A stretch of 64,000 bases of DNA from Chondrus crispus (GCF_000350225.1 NW_005179249.1:389962-453961), one strand, 5' to 3'; positions 47,587 through 58,750 are shown, counted from the first letter of the stretch. Translations and numbers: made by a program. Notes: generated by a model not told the origin, from the sequence alone.

Positions 47587-48522
47587 TTTAGTGCAATGCG
47601 CCTGTTAGGCAGAGATCAAGGTCCGACGGTCCAACACAAACAACAGCAACAAAAACAACAACTGCCAACGGCACAGCGCTACGGAGTGTTCGAAGCTCCC
47701 TATCCTCTTTAAGCAGGTTTGCGGCCCGCAGTAGCTCGCATCCCTGATAGGGGGGCAAAGAGGAGGGCCCAGCCCCGGATCGGTAAAGGGTGGTAGAGAC
47801 TTGTAAAGGCAACTGCTCGACGAGTTCGGAGGGGTGTTTAGGTAAACCTGGTCCGATGGGTCGTAAATCCAATGCTCGAAGAGCGCCTTGTACACCTTAT
47901 ACCCTTGATAAGGTCTTCGACGGGGACGTCGTAACGTAGCCCGTCGGGAAAGAAGAAAACGTAGCAGCGCTACACTGTCGTACTGCGCGATGGCAAAGTA
48001 CCAACAACGGATCGGTCGCAACCAGATTCCGATGAAACCAACACTGAGATAAGCACCACTGGTGCACCAACACAAAAGCCCGATGGCAAATGACGTCACG
48101 TTGCGGATCGCAATCCTACCAGGTGGGACGAACTCAAGATTAAGGGAAATTAGGATAGGGAAATAAAGGAAAATTGATAAGGAAAAAGGGGACCCCCGAG
48201 CGCAAAGGATAAAGTAATCTGTAGTTAAAGGGAATGTCTTGTAAAAGACGGACTTCAACCAAGGCGATATCAGACTCTGGCAACTCGGGTTACCTTTACT
48301 GACTTGGTGGTCAGAGGGCTAAGGTATATATCGCCCCGCCAGAGCCACTACAGTAGCTGGCGGCGCTAGATCCTAGATCTAATCTAGTGTTAAATAGCTA
48401 ATATGCAACTAATGAAAATTAATAATTAAAATAATAACGTGAAATGATTTCCACTTTTGCTTGTCATACCCCATCATTTTCATTTCTTTTCACCCCCTTT
48501 TTCAGGTGCGTATTGCACTACA
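47587..48522 (-). repeat. Gypsy 2 5' LTR (936 bp)
   Basis: About 780 bp are nearly identical to the LTRs at 34033 and 51508, closest to the latter. The AT-rich outer part (about 48385-48490) is unlike both. Confidence 0.9.
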
Positions 48523-48990
48523 GTCCATTGTGATGCAACATCTTCGGAACGCTTTGCATAAGGTCCGCGTTTTTTAAGAACCCAACGACTCTTGCTTTGA
48601 CGCCCCATCTGTGACAGTTTCGACCAGGTTTGCAACTGGAAGTGGACCTGCAGTGAAGTTTGGCATGGACCTCGGCATTAACAATATTTCAGCAAGCTTA
48701 CTGCTCTACAGCCGATTGAAGATCTTTTGTGACATTTGGCGATGCATACGGTTGTGCCGTTAATATTAAAGCTTGGTTCAATGAATAGAAAACGGTAAGA
48801 ATGAGATGCTCCTACTCGCATTTTGATGTGATACCGCACGAAAAAAGCTCAATGGATGGCTGTCATTAAGTGCAACCATGCCATACCGAATTCGGTAATT
48901 TCAAATTGAGATTTCAGAACCTATATTCTGCAATTGACACGTGCCCATGAAGATGTAACGGAATTTCACTCAGATGCCCTGCTCGAACTC

Positions 48991-49032
48991 AGAAAAGGCG
49001 GTAGTTTGATAAATCAAACTACCGCCTTTTCT
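48991..49032. repeat. Perfect palindrome, 20-bp arms
   Basis: 48991-49010 and 49013-49032 are exact reverse complements with only AA between them. Confidence 0.9.
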
Positions 49033-49095
49033 CAGTAGTGCATATATAGTTCCAGGACCAGATCCAACTCTCTGCACGCCCCTCGTCCGCAGTAT

Positions 49096-49267
49096 TGACC
49101 CACCACACATCCTCTTTTCTGACAATTTCATTTCGGCGAGTTGCGTGTTCGGTTGAAATCTCATGCACTGTAAGTGACGCCACATCTGCCATAATCCTGA
49201 CCCACCGCGCATTCTCCTTTCTGACAGTTTCATTTCCGCGAGTTGCGTGTTTGGTTGAAATCTCATG
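49096..49267. repeat. Tandem duplication, 70-bp units at 102-bp period
   Basis: 49096-49165 and 49198-49267 agree at 63 of 70 bases. On the minus strand both can be read as MRFQPNTQLAEMKLSE; no larger gene is evident. Confidence 0.85.
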
Positions 49268-50235
49268 TGGAGACACGAGTGCGCTGCACACGTTGGGTAA
49301 GTGAGCGCTTTCTCTAGGTAATACCGTTTTGCGATTAGCTACAAAGCTTTAACGTACGTTCGCACATTCTCTAGCACATTGAAAGTGTCGAAGAACTGTT
49401 CCGACAAATCCTCACACCGTTTCTTGTCTCACTGCAGGTCAACTCGCCCCTCGTCTAACTCAGGATCAAGTAAGCCATCAGTACACCCTCCTTGGTCTCT
49501 CAGAATTCTAATCCACCATCATAACGTACTGTGACCGTAACTGACCTCTCCTGTTCTGTTTCTTGGTGTTGATTATTGTATTTAACGGAAGCGCAATGAA
49601 CCACTGCCGCGGTATTTCGGTATTTGGACTATGAAAGAAACCCCATAAAGGTAATACAGCTTCATGCGAAGCAGTCATAGAGAACAAAACATGAAGATAT
49701 AAGATAACAATTCTACGGCGAGACTATAAATCTAACACCAACATCGACCGTTTATACCAAGGGTAAATACCTTTACCCTTAGCACGATAAGAACAGTACA
49801 GCCCTGTGTCATCACGATGGAAGGTTTACTGATACTCTCGATCCCTTGAAAAGCTGGATACAGTCTTGTTTCCAACAAAGCATAGTGTAGTACAAAGTAA
49901 ATAGCAATTCTCGAATGCACTCATAGTACGCTTAACGATCACGAGATGCCGTGCGTATAGGCCAAACAAATCCTGGCGTTGCTGCCATGATTTGCCCGGA
50001 GGGTTGCATCTCTCTCCAGTGCAGTATGATGCCGTAGTTTCCGACAGTAGAGCGCTTTTCATCCCAACCTCTTGTCCTGGCTGTTCAACAGCCTGTCAAG
50101 TTGACACTGCTCATAACAGCTCACGAATGCTCAGAAACTACATGCTTGTGAAAACAGCAGAAGTCGATTGGCGCGTGGTTTTCTCCACGAGCTGTAAGGA
50201 CAAGATACTCTAGTCATTTCCCTCTCTGTAGTGAG

Positions 50236-50390
50236 TATATAAGTCCCCCCGATGATTCCGAGTAACGGACGTTGGGGGAGGTCACAGGGAAAACACATAC
50301 CGTACGTATAGAGTCGTTCACCGACTCTCGTACAATAAAGGAACTGCCGGTCGTCGGTAGTTTTCCCTCGAATATATCATTTTAGTGGCA
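50236..50390 (+). promoter_or_regulatory. LTR-like promoter and poly(A) signal
   Basis: TATATAAG at 50236-50243, AATAAA at 50334-50339, a small hairpin (AGAGTCG/CGACTCT) between them, and an end reading AATATATCA. This spacing resembles the U3-R-U5 of a short LTR; no partner LTR was found. Confidence 0.3.
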
Positions 50391-50555
50391 AATTCCACAT
50401 TTGCGAATTAATTTCTTGCCCGAGAACAGAAAAACCCTACCCGTGATCTCCACTTTTTCTCTTCTTGTCCGGCGTCGCGCAGCGGCTGTATGCCCTTCTC
50501 CGTCGTACGCAACCCCTCCGCTCGCCGCGCGGCCTCCCAATTCCGCTCACCGCGC

Positions 50556-50742
50556 CCCTCTGCTCGCCGCGCTTCTCGGCTCTCCGCGCCCCTCGGCTCT
50601 CCGCACCCCTCGACTCGCCGCGCCTCTTGGCTCGCCGCGCCTCTCGGCTCGACGCGCCCCTCCGCCCGCCGCGCTCCTCCGCTCGCCGCGCCCCTGGGCT
50701 GGCCGCGCCCCTCGGCTCGCGGCGTCCCTCGGCTCGCTGCGC
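50556..50742. repeat. 17-bp GC-rich minisatellite, 11 units
   Basis: Units close to CCCTCGGCTCGCCGCGC, exact 17-bp period. With no stop in the unit, all six frames are open here, giving spurious Arg/Ala/Pro-rich ORFs. Confidence 0.9.
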
Positions 50743-51507
50743 CTCCCGCTCTTCGTGGCGCCTGCTGGTCCCGCACGTTGGGCAGCAAACCGAACCCACA
50801 ACTCAAGTCCCGCTGGTACACCGAAGCACACTCTACGCTTGCCCCGTCGCCCGCCGTCACAGGTCGAGGCTCCTCTTCCCGCCAACCACAGCGGCACACC
50901 GACGCGCAGTCGACACGCATCTCGGCACTGGCAGACGTGACGCGGCTCCTGCATTCGGACAAGGTCTGTCGTTCCCAACGTCGTTCTGGGCGAGCCTCGT
51001 CCACGGTACTCGACTACACGGTACTTGAAGGGACATTTGCTTCGGAAATCGCATTGAACTGCAAGGCGGCCGACTGCACCAACGCTCCGCCGCCGCTCGA
51101 ACAGCTCCCGTTGCAGCTTCGACGCCGCACTAGCCCACGCCTTTAGTTGCAGCTGCTGCCCGGACTCACCGATCTTCCGATCGCCAAGCGCCATCACTGT
51201 TGTTGCAAGTCACATCAAACAGTATCACAACCGATTTTTTCCGCATGTGGAATTCTTGCCGCGGTTTGCTCGGGCGGAAACCGCCGCGGATTTTTTATTT
51301 TTAACGACACGATTAGTGAAAGTAGCACGACCCTGAGAGCAGTTGCGAGGTTGGAAACTTGAACCAAGGGAACGGAAGCGACAGTGGCCCCCCAACGGTT
51401 CTTTGCTTCGGCATTGGGAGGATAACGGTGCTGGTCGATTGACCTGGTGGCTTTACGGCAACTGAACTGGACGGGGTGATGTGCCGAAGGGGGAGTGCTA
51501 TTGAAAC

Positions 51508-52471
51508 TGTAGTGCAATACGCACCTGAAAAAGGGGGTGAAAAGAAAGGAAAATATTTGGATATGAAAAGTAGTCCGGGTTGGGGGACACACGTGTGAAT
51601 AATTGCACAGTTTTAATTTCTAATTATTTTATTTTATTTAGTTAATTAGTTAGCATTAATTTTGCTGACATTAGATTAGATTTAGGATCTAGCGCCGCCA
51701 GCTACTGTAGTGGCTCCGGCGGGGCGATATATACCTTAGCCCTCTGACCACCAAGTCAGTAAAGGTAACCCGAGTTGCCAGAGTCTGATATCGCCTTGGT
51801 TGAAGTCCGTCTTTTACAAGACATTCCCTTTAACTACAGATTACTTTATCCTTTGCGCTCGGGGGTCCCCTTTTTCCTTATCAATTTTCCTTTATTTCCC
51901 TATCCTAATTTCCCTTAATCTTGAGTTCGTCCCACCTGGTAGGATTGCGATCCGCAACGTGACGTCATTTGCCATCGGGCTTTTGTGTTGGTGCACCAGT
52001 GGTGCTTATCTCAGTGTTGGTTTCATCGGAATCTGGTTGCGACCGATCCGTTGTTGGTACTTTGCCATCGCGCAGTACGACAGTGTAGCGCTGCTACGTT
52101 TTCTTCTTTCCCGACGGGCTACGTTACGACGTCCCCGTCGAAGACCTTATCAAGGGTATAAGGTGTACAAGGCGCTCTTCGAGCATTGGATTTACGACCC
52201 ATCGGACCAGGTTTACCTAAACACCCCTCCGAACTCGTCGAGCAGTTGCCTTTACAAGTCTCTACCACCCTTTACCGATCCGGGGCTGGGCCCTCCTCTT
52301 TGCCCCCCTATCAGGGATGCGAGCTACTGCGGGCCGCAAACCTGCTTAAAGAGGATAGGGAGCTTCGAACACTCCGTAGCGCTGTGCCGTTGGCAGTTGT
52401 TGTTTTTGTTGCTGTTGTTTGTGTTGGACCGTTGGACCTTGGTCTCTGCCTAACGGGCGCATTGCACTACA
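51508..52471 (+). repeat. LTR of the Gypsy 2 family, inverse orientation (964 bp)
   Basis: TGTAGTGCAATACGCACC to GCGCATTGCACTACA. No primer-binding site follows and no polypurine tract precedes it, so it stands alone. Flanks are GAAAC on the left and GGGAT on the right, not a target duplication. GAAAC is the reverse complement of the pentamer outside the Gypsy 2 3' LTR. Confidence 0.9.
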
Positions 52472-52633
52472 GGGATTACTTCGGATGGGCACGCACCATC
52501 TTCTTGTGATCCTCAGCTTGAAAGACATTGAAAAAGAGCAAGGACATGTAGGCAACTGTCTACAAAGCCAGGTAAACGTCCAGACGATGCATTCAAATTA
52601 CTAGACCATCAATCAGAATCCTATGCTTCCCTT

Positions 52634-55600
52634 TTGAAAGGCGGGCTTTTAAGCGACCTCCAAGAAAAAAAAGGCGTGATGCATGACGGCGTGGAGGCAC
52701 TTCCATTAAGTCCTCACTCCGGACGAAATGACACGCTCCGTTGTGAAGAAAGCGAACGAATTTCTGGGTTAGACATTGGATTGAGCGTTGAGCAGGACGT
52801 TGTCTACCAAGCTGAGGAGTGCAAAGAGCTGATAGACAGCATGTTCGACGGCGCTTCTGGTGGAATTCGATTGACCTGGACAAATATTGCATCACTGATA
52901 ACGGCAACTAGGAGCACACGTCTCAGCGAGACTGCGTATCAGACACTTGCTAACTTTAGGAACTGGAGACCGATTGAAAGGCAGCTCACTCTCAAACTGC
53001 CAAGTACATCTACTCTGAAGAGACGTGTTCGTCCATTTGTGAAATCCAACTTCTTCGTTCCTTGTCGTGTAGAAATGTTTACTGTGGCTTTCTCGAAGTC
53101 TGGGTCGAAGGCTGGCGTTGGAAAGTATTCCTCACAGGACAGCGCTCCTACCATGATTGTAAGGCCTAGCGACTGGGCCAAACTTGACTTTTCGACAGCA
53201 AGATTGCGGGAGATGGTGCAAGGAAAACGGCATGATATGGATCTGTCAGCGAGGTACCAAGGTTTTTGGATATTGAGGACACTCCAATAATACAGGATAG
53301 GTCTGTCAGTCTATCTGTTTATCGGATTCCAACTGAAGATGGTGTGACGGTGCAACTTCGAAAAGGGCTCCTTCTTAACATCACGTTCGAAATAAGTGAC
53401 GCGGTGAAGGACAGATTGATGCAAGCCCAGTTTGCAGTAACGTCCTCAACAAACATGAGCTTTGATGCAGTTGTATCTTCTTTCTCTGTTTAAGATGATC
53501 CGAACTGGGCAGAACTGCAAGAGCAGTCCAATTCAAAGCGTACCAAAAGGATGAAGATGAAGAGACCAGAATCTCGGGCATTCCCTCCCAGTGACATGGT
53601 CGTCGAACTTGCACTCCCAGGACAGCCAGACGCCGAATATTCGGAAGAACCCACGCAAACACCCTTCGTTGTGTATAGGATGTGGAGAAGACAGAACTGT
53701 GATGACGACTACGCCACCAGCTTGGTTCTATCTTTTGAAAGAAATGTTTCGAATCTCACTGGCACGAATAGGGGGGTTTACAACCAGATGTTTGACAAAA
53801 TCGTAGTGAAACGAGTATCTGCGGATGATAATCCGATGGACAAGGGCCATCGCGTCGATGCGGAGAGCAGTGGACGTCTTGAAGATGGAAGAAGACGTTG
53901 TGTACAGAATGTTTCTGTACTCTGATGGATTTACGCCGTACATTGGAAAGAAGAGAAGCATGGGTGATTATACATGCTGCCAATAGGTATAGCTCCGGAG
54001 AATCGCAACGCAGCCGGAGCCATCAGACCCATCGGGTTAACTCCACCAGGAGTATCTACAAACGAGGTACTGGCGGCAGTTATTGATGATATCATTGAGG
54101 AGACAGAAAAGGGATTTGAGATGACTACCGCAGCAGGAGAGAAGGTTGTTCTTTTTCTCGATGTCGTCGGGTACGTCGGGGACTATCCTGCAGTCTCCCA
54201 CACTTTAGACCTACTAGGGCACTGCTCCAATGTTCCATGTCACTTATGCAGCTATGGAAGATATACGACAAGTGTAGATTTCAAGGAAGCAAGTATTGTT
54301 ACACAACTCGCATCCATTCCGACCATCCATCTTTCGCGAGAGATGAGAACCGGGCTAATGCATTGAGGAGATCCAAGTTATCCAGGGAAGAGTTGAAAGC
54401 CCTCAGAATGGATGACGCAGATACGTTTGAGACAAGCTTGCAGGCACTTCATCAACTCTCTGCAAAACTGCAACACGTACGCGCTCGTGTACCTCGTGTA
54501 CTTGGCAGTAGAAAACCGGTTGTTCCTTCTGTTATCGATTCGTATCGCTCATGCGTTGTGGCTCCCGATCATCTTTTCCTCGGGATTGGTCGCGACCTCA
54601 TGAATCTCTGTATAACATTGCTACCAAAAGATGTACGCGGAGATGCTGAGGCGATTGCCAAAGTGGCTTTGAAGGATGGACATCTCATATATCAGGAGAG
54701 CCTAATCAACCATGACAAGCATGTGCTACATTCAATGACGATATCGTCTATGTACTGCCTGCTCTTGGTAGCACCACGAGCGATGAAGTGTACTTGGTAC
54801 GTGCACAAAATCACTGGCGAGGGAGTAAGCGGAAACTGTGCTACTATCGATGAAGCTCTCAACCTCCTCGACCGGTTTTCCTCTCTCGTGAGCAGGACGC
54901 AGTACTTTCCGGAATCAATAATAGATGGTAAGAGGTCATTAGACACACACAATGAAGAAGGAGGAACCAAACGACTCCTGGAGATTCGGAATATGGCACT
55001 TCGTTACCTATCTCGAGTAGATAAGCTGTGTCACACAAACAGCCTTGCCTCCACTCATTTGGACAAACCAAACCTTCACAGACTGTTGAAGTTCTTCACA
55101 CATACATTGCTACTGTTCGGTAGCGTAAGACATGTACAAGAATTGTTGTTTGAAAGCGCTCATCAGCCATTGAAGAGGGGTGTGGCTCAATCCAATATGA
55201 AAAACTCACAATTACAGGCTATGGAACATCGTATTACCAACGACTGGAAGACTCGTCTGGCAATTGAGACTGAAGGCATTGGCACCAGTGAGAACGGATG
55301 GAGCTTTGAGTCAGCGAAGTCGGTTTTGAATCTCTTGGTCTACGACGGTTCTGGGCTGCAGGATGCCGAAAGATTACTACAAAAGCTTCAGGACTGCTTC
55401 TCAACTCCTGTTCTGCAGAACCTTCGATTCCATAGGAAAGGATTTTTATCATTGTCTCTCAGTAGGAAGTACTGGCGCGTAGACAAGTCAAGAATTATGA
55501 ACCTAGGAAACACTGCGGATGGAGGTCAATATTCAGAAATGTTCCAATCAACTGACCTTGCATTTCTGTTGAAAGCAAGGGAGCTTTTAGAGCATTTATG

Positions 55601-56195
55601 GAAACACAAGATATGTCTTAGAAGTGGCCGGGCGGAGCATAGAAATTCCGTAACTGTACATACATATGGAACTGCGAAGTGGTGCAAGGTAACAGACGGG
55701 CAAAAAAGGGACCAAAAATCCGTTCTGGCAACTATATCCTATGGTAGCGTGATTCAAGCCCTGCAGGCTTGTGTAGTTTCGACCGCGGAACCTGATATCA
55801 CATTCACCCTTCATGAGAACAAAGATTCTGAGCATGATCAAGATAGAAGGTTCTGGATGGTGCTAGCCGTATTTCAAGTCCAGATTCTGGACGCTCGTGG
55901 GAAAGAAAGTCAGGAAACAATACGATATTGCGCAGTGAAGGAGTGCGAAGCGGAGGAAGATGGATACCGTGTTTTAATACAACAACGAAACGAAAGAAGA
56001 GCGCTGGTTGAGCTTGGAAGCTACGTTCAAAAGGCATTAGTTATGCACTACTGCGAACAGGAGAGCGAAGAAAGCGACGATCATATGTGTCTCATATCCA
56101 CATCAAACTCAGCAGTACAACACAGGAGTCTCCCAGACGGTGGAATTTATCAGGTGTGGCGGCGAAAGGAAGGGTATCCGCCACGTCGGGCATAA
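52634..56195 (+). pseudogene. Large CMC/EnSpm-like transposase relic, about 1150 codons
   Basis: N-terminal part (52634-53290) has SETAYQTLANFRNW and LPSTSTLKRRVRPFVK. The centre has FLYSDGFTPY, LTPPGVSTNEVL, VLFLDVVGYVGDYPAVS, then GHCSNVPCHLCSYGRY, which resembles the GD-PA...GH...PCxxC region of CACTA/EnSpm- and Plavaka-type transposases. The C-terminal 650 residues (54237-56195, one open frame) include VVAPDHLFLGIGRDLMN and SAHQPLKRGVAQSNMKN. Breaks seen: frame change near 53280, in-frame TAA at 53491-53493, frame changes near 53830, 53960 and 54255. Superfamily is inferred from motif spacing only. Tail-to-tail with the methyltransferase-SET relic, 72 bases apart. Confidence 0.65.
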
Positions 56196-56223
56196 GTATA
56201 TGTGCGGAACAAGAACTCTGGTC

Positions 56224-56229
56224 TTTATT
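56224..56229 (-). terminator. Poly(A) signal AATAAA
   Basis: Minus-strand AATAAA about 40 bases past the stop of the methyltransferase-SET frame; also inside the 3' region of the plus-strand transposase relic. Confidence 0.4.
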
Positions 56230-56267
56230 CAACAGCTTTCAGCACTACCACACAACTCAGAATACTT

Positions 56268-57235
56268 CTATACGCTGACTAGAAGTTCTGTGCCGGCCTC
56301 TATATCCGTGGTTGCGACATATAAAGCTGTATCATGGCCGCAAACAAAATTCAGGTCAGCTTCCTTTGTCTGCTTGTAGCAAAGGGACACATTCGATGTC
56401 CCCGCCTTCTGAAGTCCGAGTCTCTCTACCTCTGTAGTCCCCGTAGCCAGTGTGATCCTTCTTGCGACGCCGAACTGTGCAGGAACAATGTAAACCTCTC
56501 TCACGCCCCGAAAACTCTTGCTCACTTCAATCGGATATGAACAGTTGCAGAACCTTTCAGGTGTACACCCAAGTACACCGTTTTCACCGTATTGTTTTGC
56601 AGACTGACTTTGTTTTGTTAAGTCCCTATAAACGATTGTTCCATAAACAGGGCATATAACCTCTCCCCTCCGAACAGTTCTGGTCGTAAAAACACCAAGA
56701 GAGCCATCATTCCAGTGCTTTGAAGGAGCCTCAATGAAACCGAGAACCATACTCTCATATAAAATGATATATTCGCAGTGAACTGTTTGAGTGCCTCCGA
56801 TATATTCCCTCGCCCACTCTGATAAAGGCTTTTCTTTGCACTCTTGCACCATATTTAGTGCTTGTAACTTAGTGGCTAGGAACTTCAAAATGTGCTCCGG
56901 AACTTGTTGAAAGTAAGGACATCCTCTTGCAGGCTTCCAATCTGAGCCCTTTTCAGCGGCCCTTGTAAACGCCGGATTATGCGCCAACAATAGCTCTGCT
57001 GCGGATTCCAACTGTGGTATGTTGATGTCGGAAGATGGGTTCAGAACACTCTGAGCAAAGACCAGCTCCAAGTTTTCTGTCGCAGCAAGCCAGGCAGCTG
57101 GGTCCCGTTCACACCCCACAAATCTCCGATGCTTTTTGAGCGAAAGACAAGCCACTCCAGTTGAAAAGGTTCCACTGAACATATCAACAACGAAATCACC
57201 CGGTTGGGTCAAGCGAGAAATGATTTCCATGAGAA
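56268..57235 (-). pseudogene. DNA N4/N6-methyltransferase C-terminal half fused to a SET domain
   Basis: From the left arm of the inverted repeat downward one frame is open to 56268. It starts with LTQPGDFVVDMFSGTFSTG and RRFVGCERD, the SAM-binding motif of beta-class N4-cytosine/N6-adenine DNA methyltransferases (usual F-x-G-x-G; here the second Gly is Phe). In that class the catalytic D/SPPY motif lies N-terminal to this, and it is absent: upstream is the inverted repeat and a Harbinger relic. After a roughly 130-residue linker comes a SET-like domain: GSLGVFTTRTVRRGEV, CPVYGTIVY, then SNVSLCYK, and ALYVATTDIEAGTELLVSV, where the usual final Tyr of ELL-x-Y seems lost to a small frameshift. 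SET domains methylate lysines, mostly on histones. A truncated relic. The first 35-40 codons of the longest frame (57374 to about 57270) belong to the neighbouring transposase in another frame. Confidence 0.6.
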
Positions 57236-57269
57236 CACGTATACGTCTTCTCATGGAAATCATTTCTCG
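57214..57269. repeat. Perfect inverted repeat, 22-bp arms, at a gene-relic junction
   Basis: 57214-57235 and 57248-57269 are exact reverse complements; the 12-base loop holds ACGTATACGT, itself a palindrome. The left arm lies in the methyltransferase frame, the right arm at the Harbinger relic stop (57260). Confidence 0.9.
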
Positions 57270-57935
57270 CTGACTGCAGCCATATAAAGTGCTCCTATAG
57301 GAGATTCCATTGCCTTCATTTTGCGTTTGTAGTCCAGGGTAGAGAAATACATCTTCACTTCCTTGAAAATCCATTCCACTGTAATCCGCGATGATGACAT
57401 GGCCTTATTGAATGCTATGTGCTCTACACTTAGGTTGCTTCCCTGACAGGGAATTTCCATGAACCACCTTCTGCTGTATCCAGAGTCACCGTAGAGGCAG
57501 TTTCGCTTGCCATCTATATTTAGCAAAGAAGGAAGCTGCTCCTCCAGGCCACTTCTGACGTACAATGTCTAGTCGTGACGCCGTCCTTCCATTGTACCAT
57601 ACGCATGAGGTATCATACCATCCGGACTATTGACGCCTTTATAATTCAATGCATGCTTCCTTTTATGGCCGTTGTATGCAACCAGCTGACTATCGTAGCC
57701 ACTTGGCCAAGCGATGCCAACTACTGTTCCATCAATAAAACCAATACAGTTTCCAAGTCCACCGCCCTTTTTGAAAACGGCTTGTGCAAAATTTTCCGCC
57801 TGATCTTGTACGAACTGCGTGCTGATTTGTCCTGTGATAAGCTCACTCCGTGCATCCAGTAGGTGTTCTATAGCTTCCCAAAAGATTTCAGAAAGTTGAG
57901 AAGCATGCTTAGAAAAGAAGACTTCAACATCCTTT
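57260..57935 (-). pseudogene. Harbinger-like (DDE_Tnp_4) transposase relic
   Basis: Reading down from about 57935: KHASQLSEIFWEAIEHLL, CIGFIDGTVVGIAWP (first Asp), YNGHKRKHALNYKG, EGRRHD, then an in-frame TAG (57569-57571), LYGDSGYSRR (second Asp), FNKAMSSSRITVEWIFKEV (catalytic Glu), ending ALYMAAVSEK at 57260. All three catalytic residues are present; one TAG (from CAG by C-to-T) and the missing N-terminus break it. It belongs to a different branch from the relics at 11181 and 29100. Confidence 0.8.
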
Positions 57936-58685
57936 CATCTTGACGGTGTACAAAGGCAGCGAAGAACAATGCAAGTAGATAAAATCGGAGAGACAGAGTA
58001 CATGTTTCGAGTAGTACATGTCTTTTCACTCGGCCATGCCATGGCATACATCATTCTTAAACGTTTTATTTATTTAAGCGAAAGTATAAAAGCATTCCGA
58101 CTCGCTAAAAGAATGGAAATTAAAAGAAAACCGCGAACCGCTAATGCCATTGCTTCGATTGCTTCGTAAGATAGACTTGTTCAATTCAGTTTCTTGGGCT
58201 TGAAGCTTTAAAGCGATGAAAGAGATACATGTCGATGATGAGAAAAGCAATGTAGGGTGTTGCTGACGGCGTTTCGCAAGCGAACACAGAGCAATGCTGA
58301 GGATATTCGCCCGTTTAGTAATTGCTTTTTGGGTGTCGTCGCACTGTCTACCACTAGTCATGGTAGTGGATTTGCGTATGGACAATCGGGTCGAGTACGG
58401 CTAAAGGGCTTCAGATAATACTCACAACTTTAATCACAACTTTCTTAGCGTAGATTCGTCTCACAGGAAGGTCGAATTTATGATAAATTTAATAAAAGCA
58501 ATGATGTGGCTATTTTTGGGGCCAAAAAATGCTGGGTTCTTGTCAGCAATGAACGGTGGTCCGTGCTTCATTGGTTCGCGAGCAGCAATCTTTTGCCAAA
58601 ATTTAAACCGTTCTCATTCAGCACGGGGATGAGGGGCGTGTCTGGTTCCGGGCAGTGACTGAACCAGAATGTTTTGCTGGAGTGC
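57936..58685. other. No gene recognised
   Basis: AT-rich. A TATAAAAG sequence at about 58086 on the plus strand has no ORF at a useful distance. Confidence 0.5.
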
Positions 58686-58750
58686 CAGAGTTGTATACAA
58701 CTCTGTATCAAAAAAACATTTCCGTTATAACGGAAATGTTTTTTTGATAC
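58686..58750. repeat. Two adjoining perfect palindromes (20 bp and 46 bp)
   Basis: 58686-58705 is CAGAGTTGTATACAACTCTG. 58705-58750 is a 46-base palindrome with 23-base arms and no spacer, centred on CCGTTATAACGG with a run of 7 A/T on each side. They share one base. Confidence 0.95.

Larger units (their letters stand above)
34033..48522 (-). mobile_element. Gypsy chromovirus 2 (14.5 kb), broken
   Basis: Reads on the minus strand: 5' LTR 47587-48522, primer-binding site 47565-47582, gag, pol, then a 5.7-kb region with an antisense ORF, polypurine tract and 3' LTR 34033-34997. Pol carries RT, RNase H, integrase and a chromodomain. Broken, with about six breaks. The two LTRs match closely over most of their length, but the outer roughly 150 bp of the 5' LTR differs; see the inversion finding. 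The pentamer outside the 3' LTR is GTTTC (34028-34032). Confidence 0.9.
48523..50200. other. No gene recognised
   Basis: AT-rich unique-looking sequence holding a palindrome and a tandem duplication (listed separately). It is part of the segment inferred to be inverted. Confidence 0.5.

Noticed and set aside
50408-51197. Several long Arg/Ala/Pro-rich ORFs on both strands
   Set aside because: They follow from the stop-free 17-bp minisatellite and high GC.
51800-52453. 217-codon hydrophobic ORF inside the LTR, present in all three LTR copies (also 47605-48258 and 34025-34705)
   Set aside because: It has no ATG (the first codon is TTG and no other Met follows), the copies are too alike for conservation to count, and several differences change the amino acid (for example at VAHYDG/IAQYDS). 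Taken as chance within the LTR.
51503-52476. Simple solo LTR with target duplication at 51508-52471
   Set aside because: The flanks GAAAC and GGGAT do not match; the left flank pairs instead with the flank of the distant Gypsy 2 3' LTR.
58086-58093. TATAAAAG as promoter of 58979-61226
   Set aside because: Almost 900 bp from the ATG, with two large palindromes between; no evidence of a leader or intron.
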